Positions 9,786 through 17,453 of a DNA stretch of 64,000 nt are shown here, piece by piece. The DNA lies in the NCBI RefSeq assembly GCF_949769195.1, contig NZ_OX458333.1:4805649-4869648 (forward strand), in the 5' to 3' direction. The DNA is from Methylocaldum szegediense. Lineage in GTDB: Bacteria > Pseudomonadota > Gammaproteobacteria > Methylococcales > Methylococcaceae. The position numbers were made by a program, and so were the translations under genes. The notes under the pieces are model-generated. The model was not told the DNA's origin and made no database searches. It saw only the letters and a list, made by a program, of their open reading frames with translations. Each line of letters begins with the position of its first letter. The stretch's first letter is position 1.

Positions 9786-11882
9786 ATGGCTGAACGTATT
9801 CTGAAATCGATACGCCTCATCGGAGTTGCCTTTGACCGGGACGCCGAGACCGGCCCGGAACGCCTGCGCGACTTGGGACTGGATCGGAGATTGACGAACC
9901 GGGGCGTTTCGGCCGCCTGGCAAGCGATCCTGCATCCGCAGCGGATACCGGAAAACCTGCCCAAGGTGGCGGAACTCTGTAAGCGGACGGCAGAGGAAAC
10001 CGAGCGTGCCGTGCGAGCCGGCGAATTCTTCGCTGTCCTGGGGGACGACCATTCCTGCGCGGTGGGCACCTGGACCGGCGCGGCGGCGGCCTTGGCGGAG
10101 CGAGGTCCTTTGGGGCTGATTTGGATCGACGCCCACATGGACAGCCACATACCGGAGACCAGCCCCAGCGGCGCGCTGCACGGCATGCCGCTCGCATGCC
10201 TGTTCGGTTTCGGCGAACCGTCCTTGGTGAACCTGGACGGCTTTAGCCCAAAGCTGTCTCCCAAGCATGTCTGCCTGGTCGGCGTGCACAGTTTCGAGCC
10301 GCCTGAGCGCGCCCTGCTGGAATGGCTGGGCGTCCGCGTCTTTTATCTCGACGAAGTCTTGCGGCGCGGCCTGAACGAGGTCATGGCCGAAGCGCTGACG
10401 ATCGTCCGATCCGGCACCGCCGGCTTCGGGGTCTCGCTCGATCTCGATGCTATCGATCCCAAGGAAGCACCGGGGGTGACGACGCCGGTGGCGGGCGGCA
10501 TTTCCGGAGAGGAGATGAAGGGTGCCTTGGCCATGCTCCAGGGAAACCCGGATTTTCTCGGCATCGAGATCGTCGAATTCGATCCTCCGCGCGATAGGAA
10601 CAACGCTACGCTTTATCTCGCCGGCGATCTCGTGCTGGCCGCTGCGGTTCCCGAACGACCCATCGGGGCGGCAGAGGTTCTAGGCCTTACCGAACGTTAT
10701 GGCGCGCACAACTACGATACTTTGCCGGTGGTCTTAACCCAGGGCGAGGGCGCTTATCTGTGGGATGTCGAAGGGAAACGCTATGTCGACATGATGGGCG
10801 CTTATTCCGCCGCGAGCCACGGTCATGCCCATCCGCGCCTGGTCGGGGTCTTGACCGAGCAGGCCAAGCGGCTCTCCATCACCTCGCGGGCTTTTCACAG
10901 CGATCGGCTCGGGCCATTCCTCGAGCGGGCCTGCGAGTTGACTAGGCAGGACATGGCGCTGCCGATGAACACCGGCGCCGAAGGCGTGGAGACCGCGCTG
11001 AAAGCCGCCCGCAAATGGGCGTATCAAGTCAAGGGCGTGGCCCCGGACCGTGCCGAAATCATCGCCTGCAACGGCAATTTCCACGGGCGCACCATCGCGA
11101 TCGTCGGTCTCTCGTCCGAGCCCAGCTACCGCGAAGGTTTCGGACCATTTCCGCCGGGTTTGAAACTGATTCCGTACGGCGATGCGGCAGCCCTGGCCGA
11201 CGCGATCACCGAGAATACGGCGGCGTTTCTGGTCGAGCCGATCCAGGGCGAGGGCGGCATCGTCGTCCCGCCGCCGGGGTATCTCGCCGAATGCGCCCGG
11301 ATTTGCCGGGAGCGGAATGTCTTGCTGTTGTGCGACGAGGTTCAGACCGGGCTGGGACGGACCGGAAAATTCCTGGCCTCTGAGCACGAGGGCGTGAAAC
11401 CCGACGGCCTGATCCTCGGCAAGGCGCTGGGCGGCGGGCTGCTGCCGGTTTCGATGTTCCTGGCGAGCTGCGAGGTGATGGGCGTATTCGGCCCGGGCCA
11501 TCACGGCAGCACCTTCGGCGGCAATCCGCTGGCCGCGGCGGTCGGACTGGAGGCGCTCGACGTGATCGTCGAGGAGGGGCTGGCCGAGCGCTCGGCCGAG
11601 CTAGGTGCCTATTTTCTGGAAGCGCTACGAAGTCTGAAGAGCCCTCTCATTCGAGAGGTACGCGGCAAAGGCTTGTTCATCGGTTTGGAACTGATTCCGG
11701 AGCTATCCGGCCGCGATTTCTGCATGAGGCTGATGGCCAACGGCATTCTCACCCGCGAGACCCATCAAACCGTCATCCGTTTCGCGCCGCCGCTCGTTAT
11801 CGACCGTAAGGACATCGAGCGGGCGGTGGAACGGATTGCGGACGTGCTGCGAGGATTCGAGCGGACGCGCGGTAATGATTAG
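9786..11882 (+). CDS. Arginase / ornithine aminotransferase fusion protein
   Basis: A 698-aa fusion. Residues about 5-295 form a ureohydrolase domain with the manganese-binding signatures GDDHS (86-90), WIDAHMD (113-119) and SLDLDAIDP (217-225); it should hydrolyse arginine to ornithine and urea. Residues about 305-695 form a class III PLP aminotransferase most like ornithine aminotransferase: MNTGAEGVETALKAAR, NFHGRT, LVEPIQGEGG, DEVQTGLGRTG, and the PLP lysine at 546 in ILGKALGGG. It should turn ornithine into glutamate semialdehyde. The domains are joined by one continuous frame with no stop. The divergent putA completes the route to glutamate. The stop codon TAG is part of a TTAGAGC end motif. 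The guanidino substrate specificity (arginine versus agmatine) is inferred. Confidence 0.9.
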   Translation: MAERILKSIRLIGVAFDRDAETGPERLRDLGLDRRLTNRGVSAAWQAILHPQRIPENLPKVAELCKRTAEETERAVRAGEFFAVLGDDHSCAVGTWTGAAAALAERGPLGLIWIDAHMDSHIPETSPSGALHGMPLACLFGFGEPSLVNLDGFSPKLSPKHVCLVGVHSFEPPERALLEWLGVRVFYLDEVLRRGLNEVMAEALTIVRSGTAGFGVSLDLDAIDPKEAPGVTTPVAGGISGEEMKGALAMLQGNPDFLGIEIVEFDPPRDRNNATLYLAGDLVLAAAVPERPIGAAEVLGLTERYGAHNYDTLPVVLTQGEGAYLWDVEGKRYVDMMGAYSAASHGHAHPRLVGVLTEQAKRLSITSRAFHSDRLGPFLERACELTRQDMALPMNTGAEGVETALKAARKWAYQVKGVAPDRAEIIACNGNFHGRTIAIVGLSSEPSYREGFGPFPPGLKLIPYGDAAALADAITENTAAFLVEPIQGEGGIVVPPPGYLAECARICRERNVLLLCDEVQTGLGRTGKFLASEHEGVKPDGLILGKALGGGLLPVSMFLASCEVMGVFGPGHHGSTFGGNPLAAAVGLEALDVIVEEGLAERSAELGAYFLEALRSLKSPLIREVRGKGLFIGLELIPELSGRDFCMRLMANGILTRETHQTVIRFAPPLVIDRKDIERAVERIADVLRGFERTRGND

Positions 11883-12226
11883 AGCAGTTCTCGGCTTGGT
11901 GGAGCGGTTGCTGTCGTTGGTTCCGGCGCTAACCGGAGAGCGCCAGTGCCGACAAGCTCGAAAACGCCTGCAAGCGTTCTCCTGATTAGGCAGAAATTTC
12001 GGCCACAATCGTCATGCCAGCAGGCAGGTAGGTTGCGGCGAGGCACAAACCGCATCGTTCAAGGTAAACGCCTTTTCCCGATACTGGTTGGCCAAACGCA
12101 CGTTTGGCTGCTTGGGCTTTATGTGTTGGTCTAAGCAAAGTGTATGGACGGCGATTTGTGGCGCCACGCTCGAGCTGATGTGTCGCCGACTTGATTCCGG
12201 ACAGTCTTCACACACACCGTGTCGGC

Positions 12227-12518
12227 CTACGGGTCATTTTTGCTAAGCAGAAAATCGATGCGCCGCAAGAACGAGTCTGCGGTATGGTGCCAATCATGCG
12301 GATCCACATCGTTTTCGTACATCTGCTTGAAAGCGGATTCGACATCGGCTTGTTGAAGAAACCGAGCAATATCGACACGTAAGGCGCAGATATCATCAGG
12401 TGAACTGCTACGCGCGAAGTCAGCGACTAAATCCTCCATGTTGTCCGCAATGAGATCGAAATCTTGACCGAAATAGATATGAATAAAAGGCGTCGAGATG
12501 TGGAAAGCTCGACATCAT
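12227..12518 (-). pseudogene. CdiI-like contact-dependent inhibition immunity protein, frameshifted
   Basis: The gene starts at the tandem ATGs ending at 12518, after AGAGGATTA. The first codons read MMSSFPHLDAF. One base then breaks the frame in a TTTT run near 12486, and the protein resumes as IHIYFGQDFDLIADNMEDLV and continues to the stop at 12227 (HDWHHTADSFLRRIDFLLSK). With one T removed, a 96-residue protein results that fits the CdiI immunity family, whose members begin with a similar FPHL/YFxQDxDL pattern. The matching CdiA toxin is not in the window. Slippage in the T run could still yield some protein; otherwise this is an orphan, dying immunity gene. Confidence 0.65.
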
Positions 12519-12553
12519 TAATCCTCTTTATTACGGGATAGGAAATGCAGTCG

Positions 12554-12599
12554 TAGGGCGGGTTAGGCCGCTAGGCCGTAACCCGCCGTATGCCGCGAA
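12554..12599 (-). repeat. 46-base palindromic repeat, second copy
   Basis: Reverse complement matches 3606-3651 at about 42 of 46 bases, with the same TAGGGCGGGTTA/TAACCCGCC stem. It lies upstream of the CdiI-like pseudogene. From 12600 to 12772 no gene is seen. Confidence 0.6.
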
Positions 12600-12818
12600 A
12601 TGGCGGGACATACGGAATGATCGACCCTACCACAGCCTTTGTGGGGGCGCACCGAAAGGTTCGACCCTCGACATTCGGACGCCGCATGATCGCTCGGGCC
12701 TTCCCGATTATTCTGAAGCTATCCATTACGAGTAAATGATTTTCGCAACGCCGGTCGTGTCCGGAAAGCAAAGTGAAAACGCTCTAACGTGCCCTAAGAT
12801 CCATCGGGTGCCACACCG

Positions 12819-13652
12819 TCATTCCTTCACGCTTCCGAGTGTCAGACCTTCGATGTAGTACTTCTGCAAGACGAGAAACAGAACGACGACCGGCAGCACG
12901 GTAAGCACCGACCCGGCCATCATCAGTTCGGTGTCCTGTACGTGTTCGCCGAGCAGGTTGGCGAGCGCGACCGGAAGCGTATAGAGATCGTTGTCGGCGA
13001 GAATGATAAGCGGCCATAGAAAATCGTTCCAGGCGCCCAAGAAGGTGAAAATGGCGAGGGTGACCAGGATCGGCTTGCAGAGGGGCAGAACCAGCGTTCG
13101 ATAGATGCGGAATTCGCCGGCGCCGTCGATGCGGGCGGCGTCCAGTAGGCTGTCGGGAATCGAGAGTGCATACTGCCGTATCAGAAAGATGCCGAAAATG
13201 CTCGCCATGCCGGGCACGATCACCCCACCGTAGGTGTTCACCAGTCCCATTTCTTTTAGCATCAGAAACAAAGGCAACATGGCGACTTGCGCCGGAATCA
13301 CCATGGACGCTAAGAGTAGACGGAACAAGCGGTCGCGCCCTGTGAACCTAAGCTTCGCGAAAGCATAGCCGGCCAAGGAATTGATCAGCAGGGACGATGC
13401 CGTGACGACTGTAGCGATCAGCGTGCTATTCAGAAGATACCTGGCGAGATTCAGGCGGGAGAACAGGATTCGATAATGTTCGAACGTGGGTGATTCCGGC
13501 ACGAGTGGGGGAGGGAATCGGTTCGCTTCGGTTGAAGGCATCAGGGACACGGATACCATCCAGAGCAGCGGGAATAGGGTTATGAGCACTGCCAAGATCA
13601 GCGCCAGGTGAATTAGCAGTGCTTTGATGCGATTTCCCGAAAAGACCGCCAC
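12819..13652 (-). CDS. Sugar ABC transporter permease, MalG-like
   Basis: A 277-aa inner-membrane permease with about six hydrophobic helices, starting with LLIHLALILAVLITLFPLLWM. The cytoplasmic EAA loop that docks the ATPase reads DAARIDGAGEFRIYRTLVLPLCKPI. It belongs to the CUT1 family that takes up oligosaccharides. The GTG start (13650-13652) follows AAAGGAAG and lies two bases past the stop of the partner permease gene. The ATPase for this system is encoded across the IS481 insertion at 19636-20727. The substrate cannot be read from the sequence. Confidence 0.9.
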   Translation of the reverse strand: MAVFSGNRIKALLIHLALILAVLITLFPLLWMVSVSLMPSTEANRFPPPLVPESPTFEHYRILFSRLNLARYLLNSTLIATVVTASSLLINSLAGYAFAKLRFTGRDRLFRLLLASMVIPAQVAMLPLFLMLKEMGLVNTYGGVIVPGMASIFGIFLIRQYALSIPDSLLDAARIDGAGEFRIYRTLVLPLCKPILVTLAIFTFLGAWNDFLWPLIILADNDLYTLPVALANLLGEHVQDTELMMAGSVLTVLPVVVLFLVLQKYYIEGLTLGSVKE

Positions 13653-13654
13653 GC

Positions 13655-14539
13655 TCAGACTTCCTTTCGTCTCAGCTTCAACTGCAACAAAGTTCCTGCC
13701 AGAACGATCAGAAACAGCGTAAACGCTATGGCGGCGGCGTAGCCGAGATTCCACCAGCGAAAACCTTCCTGGAACATCAGAAGCGCGACGCTCAGGGTAC
13801 TGTTCGCCGGGCCCCCCCGGGTCATCACGTAAGGTTCGGCGAAAAGCTGGAAATATCCGATCATCGTGATGACGGTAACGAAAACGAAAGTTGGCCCCAG
13901 CATGGGCAAGGTGATGTGGCGGAATTGATGCCAGGTGTTCGCGCCGTCGATGACAGCGGCTTCGTACAGGCGGGCGGGAATGCTTTGCAGCCCGGCGATG
14001 AAGATGATCATGTTGAAGCCGAAGTTTTTCCAGGTCGCCATCAGGATGATCGCCGGCATGGCCCAGTCGGGATCGCCCAGCCAATCGATAGGCCCGACTC
14101 CGAGCAGTCCCAGGACATAATTCGGGAAGCCGTAGCGGGGATGGTAGAGGTAGCGCCAGACCACGGCTATCGCCACCAGGGTGGTGACCACCGGCAGGAA
14201 CAGCAGTGAGCGGAACAACCCTTTGAACCGGACCAGGCGGTGATTGACCAGAAGCGCCGCGCCGAGTGATACCGCCACCGACAACGGGCCGCCGACGAGC
14301 ACGAAATAGAGAGTGTTCTTGAGCGCGTTCCAGAACAAGGGATCGCGGAGCAAACGGAGATAGTTGTCGAGTGCCACGAAGCGCAGCCGTTCGCGATCGC
14401 CAAGAGCGTAAATGTCGAAATCGGTGAAGCTGAGAAGCAGCGAGGCCGCGACAGGCAGAAAAAAGAAGACAGCAATCAGCGTCAAAGCTGGCGAGAGAAA
14501 CCAGAAAGCGGGATTCACCTGCGAGAGAGCGATTTTCAT
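13655..14539 (-). CDS. Sugar ABC transporter permease, MalF-like
   Basis: A 294-aa membrane permease of the CUT1 family and partner of the MalG-like protein encoded just downstream. Hydrophobic segments begin at FWFLSPALTLIAVFFFLPVA, and the EAA loop reads EAAVIDGANTWHQFRHITLP. The ATG overlaps the stop of the upstream binding-protein gene (ATGA, 14536-14539). Gene order binding protein, MalF-like, MalG-like is the standard one. The protein is shorter than E. coli MalF, which has an extra periplasmic loop. Confidence 0.92.
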   Translation of the reverse strand: MKIALSQVNPAFWFLSPALTLIAVFFFLPVAASLLLSFTDFDIYALGDRERLRFVALDNYLRLLRDPLFWNALKNTLYFVLVGGPLSVAVSLGAALLVNHRLVRFKGLFRSLLFLPVVTTLVAIAVVWRYLYHPRYGFPNYVLGLLGVGPIDWLGDPDWAMPAIILMATWKNFGFNMIIFIAGLQSIPARLYEAAVIDGANTWHQFRHITLPMLGPTFVFVTVITMIGYFQLFAEPYVMTRGGPANSTLSVALLMFQEGFRWWNLGYAAAIAFTLFLIVLAGTLLQLKLRRKEV

Positions 14540-15789
14540 GGTGCTCGTTTCCGCAACAGCCAGCGGCGTTTTTCGAGAATCCGGTTAACGTCTTCGTCCA
14601 GGGCCGCCAGAGCTCGTTCTTCGGTCAATTCACCTCGCACCGCTTTCTCTGCGTAATGGGCGATCTTGCTCGCGATGCGTTCCCATTCCGGTATTTTCGG
14701 CGTAGACACCACCCGTTCCAACTGAGTTTTGAACGCTTGTGTGCGAACGGCCGTCGCGAGATCGGGATGCCGCCAAGCAGAGCGGCGGGGAGGGAGATCG
14801 CCGGTCAGACGGTAGAACGCGAGCTGTTGTTCGGGCTGGGACAGAAATTCGATTAACTTCCAGGCTTGATCTTTGTGGTCGGAGCTTCGCGCGATGGCGA
14901 GACTGGCACCGCCCGCTAGAGACGGTCCAGGATAATTTTCGTCGGGAGCCGGCATCGGGGCCGTGGCCCACTTATCTTGCAGCGCTTTCGGAAGCCGTCG
15001 CTCGAACTCGCCGATGTTCCAGGGGCCGGTGACGTACATCACGAAATAGCCAGTCGCGAATTCCTGGTAGAGATTCGCGACCTGAGCTTCGGACACGGCG
15101 GGCGCATACCCTTGACGGAAGATGTCGAGATAAAACCGGAAGGCGCGGCGGAAAGCGTCGCTCTGAAAATTGCCGAACCGGGCTTCGTCTTGAAGCAGTT
15201 CCGCCCCGAACTGGAGGCCCAGGATTACCGGCACCTGCCATTCGTTCATGGGCAAGAGCACAGCATAGCGCTCTCCGCCGGACAGCGCTTTTACCCTCGC
15301 CATCATGACGAGCCATTCGTTCCAGGTCTTAGGGGGAGCGGTAAAGCCGGCTTCGGCCAGGATATCGGTTCGGTAAAAGAGGAGGCGCGTATCGACATAC
15401 CACGGCAGGCCGTACAGCTTCCCGTCGATTTCGTTGGTTTCGAGAATGCCCTGGAAATAGTCCTCGCGCTGTTCAGCCGTCAGCCGATCGTCCAGACTGT
15501 CCACAGCGTTTAGAACCACGAATTCCGGTATCCAGGTATTGCCCAATTGGAAAACATCGGGCATCGCATCGCCCGCATAAGCGGTGAGCAGTTTCTCGTG
15601 AGCGGCGCTCCAGGGAATTTGCTGTACCTTGACCCGAATCGCAGGATGGCGCCGCTCGAATTCCGACATCAAAGACTGAACCGCCTCGCCTTCCCGCCCC
15701 ATAGCCCAGAATTCGAGGACGGTTTTCTCCCCGTTTCGATTGCAGGCGCCAATCAGGACGAGGAGCAGCGATAAAAGGATCAGACGCAC
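14536..15789 (-). CDS. Extracellular sugar-binding lipoprotein of an ABC transporter
   Basis: A 417-aa family 1 solute-binding protein. The N-terminus MRLILLSLLLVLIGAC ends in a lipobox (LIGAC), so it is a lipoprotein facing the periplasm. Typical features follow: VLEFWAMGREGEAV, LPWYVDTRLLFYRTDIL, FVMYVTGPWNIGEF and PSLAGGASLAIARSSDHKDQAW. The start is GTG at 15787-15789. It begins the operon with two permeases on the minus strand. An oligosaccharide, possibly a glucan fragment released by the hydrolase at 17454, is a plausible ligand by context only. Confidence 0.9.
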   Translation of the reverse strand: MRLILLSLLLVLIGACNRNGEKTVLEFWAMGREGEAVQSLMSEFERRHPAIRVKVQQIPWSAAHEKLLTAYAGDAMPDVFQLGNTWIPEFVVLNAVDSLDDRLTAEQREDYFQGILETNEIDGKLYGLPWYVDTRLLFYRTDILAEAGFTAPPKTWNEWLVMMARVKALSGGERYAVLLPMNEWQVPVILGLQFGAELLQDEARFGNFQSDAFRRAFRFYLDIFRQGYAPAVSEAQVANLYQEFATGYFVMYVTGPWNIGEFERRLPKALQDKWATAPMPAPDENYPGPSLAGGASLAIARSSDHKDQAWKLIEFLSQPEQQLAFYRLTGDLPPRRSAWRHPDLATAVRTQAFKTQLERVVSTPKIPEWERIASKIAHYAEKAVRGELTEERALAALDEDVNRILEKRRWLLRKRAP

Positions 15790-15870
15790 GTCGTGTTTTC
15801 CGGCGGTGGATGGTGCACGGCGATCGTCGATTCTATCCTTGGAATGCTACAGAACGATGCGCTTCGTTCC

Positions 15871-16944
15871 TCAGCGCATCCTAGTTGTCAAGTCCCGCAA
15901 GATCGTAAACCTTCTTTCGAAAAAGATGAGGATGGGACAGTTGCCAGTTTTTGAGAGCCTGGATCGGGGTGAGATGGCGTAAGTGTCAAGTCCCGCAAGA
16001 TCGTAAACCTTCTTTCGAAAAAGATGAGGATGGGACAGTTGCCAGTTTTTGAGAGCCTGGATCGGGGTGAGATGGCGTAAGGCCTTTTGGGGAATGTGAT
16101 GATTGTACAGCTCGACATAGCGGTGCAGGGTGGTGTCCAGATCGGCGGTTGAATCGAAGTGATGGGTTTGCAACACCTCCTCGATGCGGCCATTGAAGCG
16201 TTCCACCAGGCCATTCGTTTGGGGCCGGCCCGGCGGAATCAGGCGATGTTCGATGCCTTGTTCAGTACAGAGGCGGTCAAACTCATGCGTCCCCGAGGGC
16301 TGCCGAGTTCGGGTCAGGAAACGGTCGGTAAACTCCGAGCCGTTGTCGGTCAGGCATTTCTGGATGCGGAAAGGCGCGGCCTGAATCACCGCTTTGAGGA
16401 AGTCCTTTGCGCTTAAGGCGGTGCGGTTGGGCTTGAGGGCGACATAGACCCAGCGGGTGGCGCGGTCGATGGCGACGAACAGGTATCGGCGGGGTTCGCC
16501 GTCGATGGCGGGCAAGTACTTAACATCCAGGTGAAGGAAGCCGGGCTCATAGGCCTTGAAGGGTTTGACCTTCGCCTTCTCTGTAGGCGGAAGCAGGGTC
16601 TTGAGGGACGCCACCCCGTGGCGGCGCAGGCAGCGGTCTAGCCCGGAACGGGACACGGCGGGATTGAGAAATTCCCGGGTCACGGCCAGGAGATCATCCA
16701 AGGGGAGGAGCAGAGCTTGGCGGAGGTAGACCACGATGGCTTCCTGGGCGGGCGTGAGCGTGGTTCTGAGGGTGTGGGGCCGGTGTGAGGCATCTTCGAC
16801 CGAGGAGCGGTGTTTCCACTTGCGGACGGTCGTTCGGCTAATGCCATGCTTTTGGGCCAAGGCGCGCTCGCTCAACGTGGACGCTTGAATGGCCTGCCGA
16901 ACGGCCGGGGTGGTACGGGCGTTCTTATGAAGACGAATCTGCAT
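15871..16944 (-). CDS. IS481-family transposase (copy A, extended C-terminus)
   Basis: DDE transposase: HTH region (SERALAQKHGISRTTVRKWK), rve integrase core with FLHLDVKYLP, TDNGSEFTD and RPQTNGLVERFNGRIEE. The ATG at 16942-16944 follows the same leader as in copy B. In copy B the frame ends at GLDT-stop. Here a TAG-to-TAC change lets it read through the duplicated 98-base end and out of the element, adding about 36 residues (YAISPRSRLSKTG onward). The catalytic residues are intact; whether the odd tail affects activity is unknown. Confidence 0.88.
   Translation of the reverse strand: MQIRLHKNARTTPAVRQAIQASTLSERALAQKHGISRTTVRKWKHRSSVEDASHRPHTLRTTLTPAQEAIVVYLRQALLLPLDDLLAVTREFLNPAVSRSGLDRCLRRHGVASLKTLLPPTEKAKVKPFKAYEPGFLHLDVKYLPAIDGEPRRYLFVAIDRATRWVYVALKPNRTALSAKDFLKAVIQAAPFRIQKCLTDNGSEFTDRFLTRTRQPSGTHEFDRLCTEQGIEHRLIPPGRPQTNGLVERFNGRIEEVLQTHHFDSTADLDTTLHRYVELYNHHIPQKALRHLTPIQALKNWQLSHPHLFRKKVYDLAGLDTYAISPRSRLSKTGNCPILIFFERRFTILRDLTTRMR
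15886..16081. repeat. Tandem 98-base duplication of the IS481 3' end
   Basis: The segment starting TGTCAAGTCCCGC at 15886 repeats from 15984 with period 98 and near-identical sequence, covering the end of the transposase gene and the terminal repeat. The same duplication is present in copy B (53684-53880). Confidence 0.85.
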
Positions 16945-17048
16945 GGAGAGAAACCTCACTTGGACGAACCGAATATCTCCTGGAGAAGGCTCCGGGCTTC
17001 GAACAGAGCATAACTCCTTCTCGGTAAATAATCACACGAGACGCGACA
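15886..17048 (-). mobile_element. IS481-family insertion sequence, copy A
   Basis: 1,163 bases with imperfect terminal inverted repeats. The 5' end reads TGTCGCGTCTCGTGTGATTA and the 3' end, inverted, TGTCAAGTCCCGCAAGATCG. Same length as copy B at 52718-53880. No clear target duplication was found. It lies between the binding-protein gene and the hydrolase gene of what looks like one sugar-uptake locus. Confidence 0.85.
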
Positions 17049-17453
17049 AGGCGAACGGAGCCTCGCTGTTGGGCCGGTAGTGGACACCGAAGCACAGGCC
17101 CGCTTCAAGTCGGAAAAAGCGGATTTTGATGTCATCAAAAGCTGACAAAAGAGTGGAACCCGTCTCAGCTCAGCGACATTGAAATCGGGTACCAAAGGGC
17201 GGCGAGAAAGCGCTCGGGCGACATTGGCGGACGATGAGGTGCACGCTGGCTCGGTCCGGAGTCAATTGTCCTGGAAAATTGAGCGTCAGAACTTCCGCTG
17301 GTGTCGATTCACGAGTCCGTTCTACTTCGACACAGACACAGGTAACGGCATGATTCCAATGACCGCGAATTGAGATGCCCGCCGCCATCTTCTATCCTTA
17401 GCCGCTTCGATGGCTTTAGGCCGGTCCGCGCCGCTTCGGGAGGGCGGGCCAGC
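17049..17453. other. Region without a clear gene before the hydrolase
   Basis: About 400 bases between the IS481 end and the hydrolase start. No reading frame here resembles a protein. The region should contain the hydrolase promoter, now separated from the divergent transporter genes by the IS. Confidence 0.5.

Larger units (their letters stand above)
11879..12787. repeat. Block bounded by inverted TTAGAGC end motifs
   Basis: TTAGAGCAGTTCTC opens the block at 11879-11892 and GTGAAAACGCTCTAA closes it at 12773-12787; the outer TTAGAGC/GCTCTAA are perfect inverted repeats. Inside are a hairpin (GGCGCT/AGCGCC near 11925-11945), the frameshifted CdiI gene and a REP-like repeat. No transposase is present. 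Between 11883 and 12226 I see no convincing gene. The block may be a decayed element or two independent ends. Confidence 0.4.

Noticed and set aside
12012..12215. 67-codon minus-strand frame beside the CdiI-like gene, considered as a toxin remnant
   Set aside because: No family pattern could be recognised, and it lacks a credible start.
15880..17055. Target-site duplication around the IS481 copies
   Set aside because: Flanks of neither copy show a matching direct repeat; the doubled 3' end makes the true insertion junction unclear.
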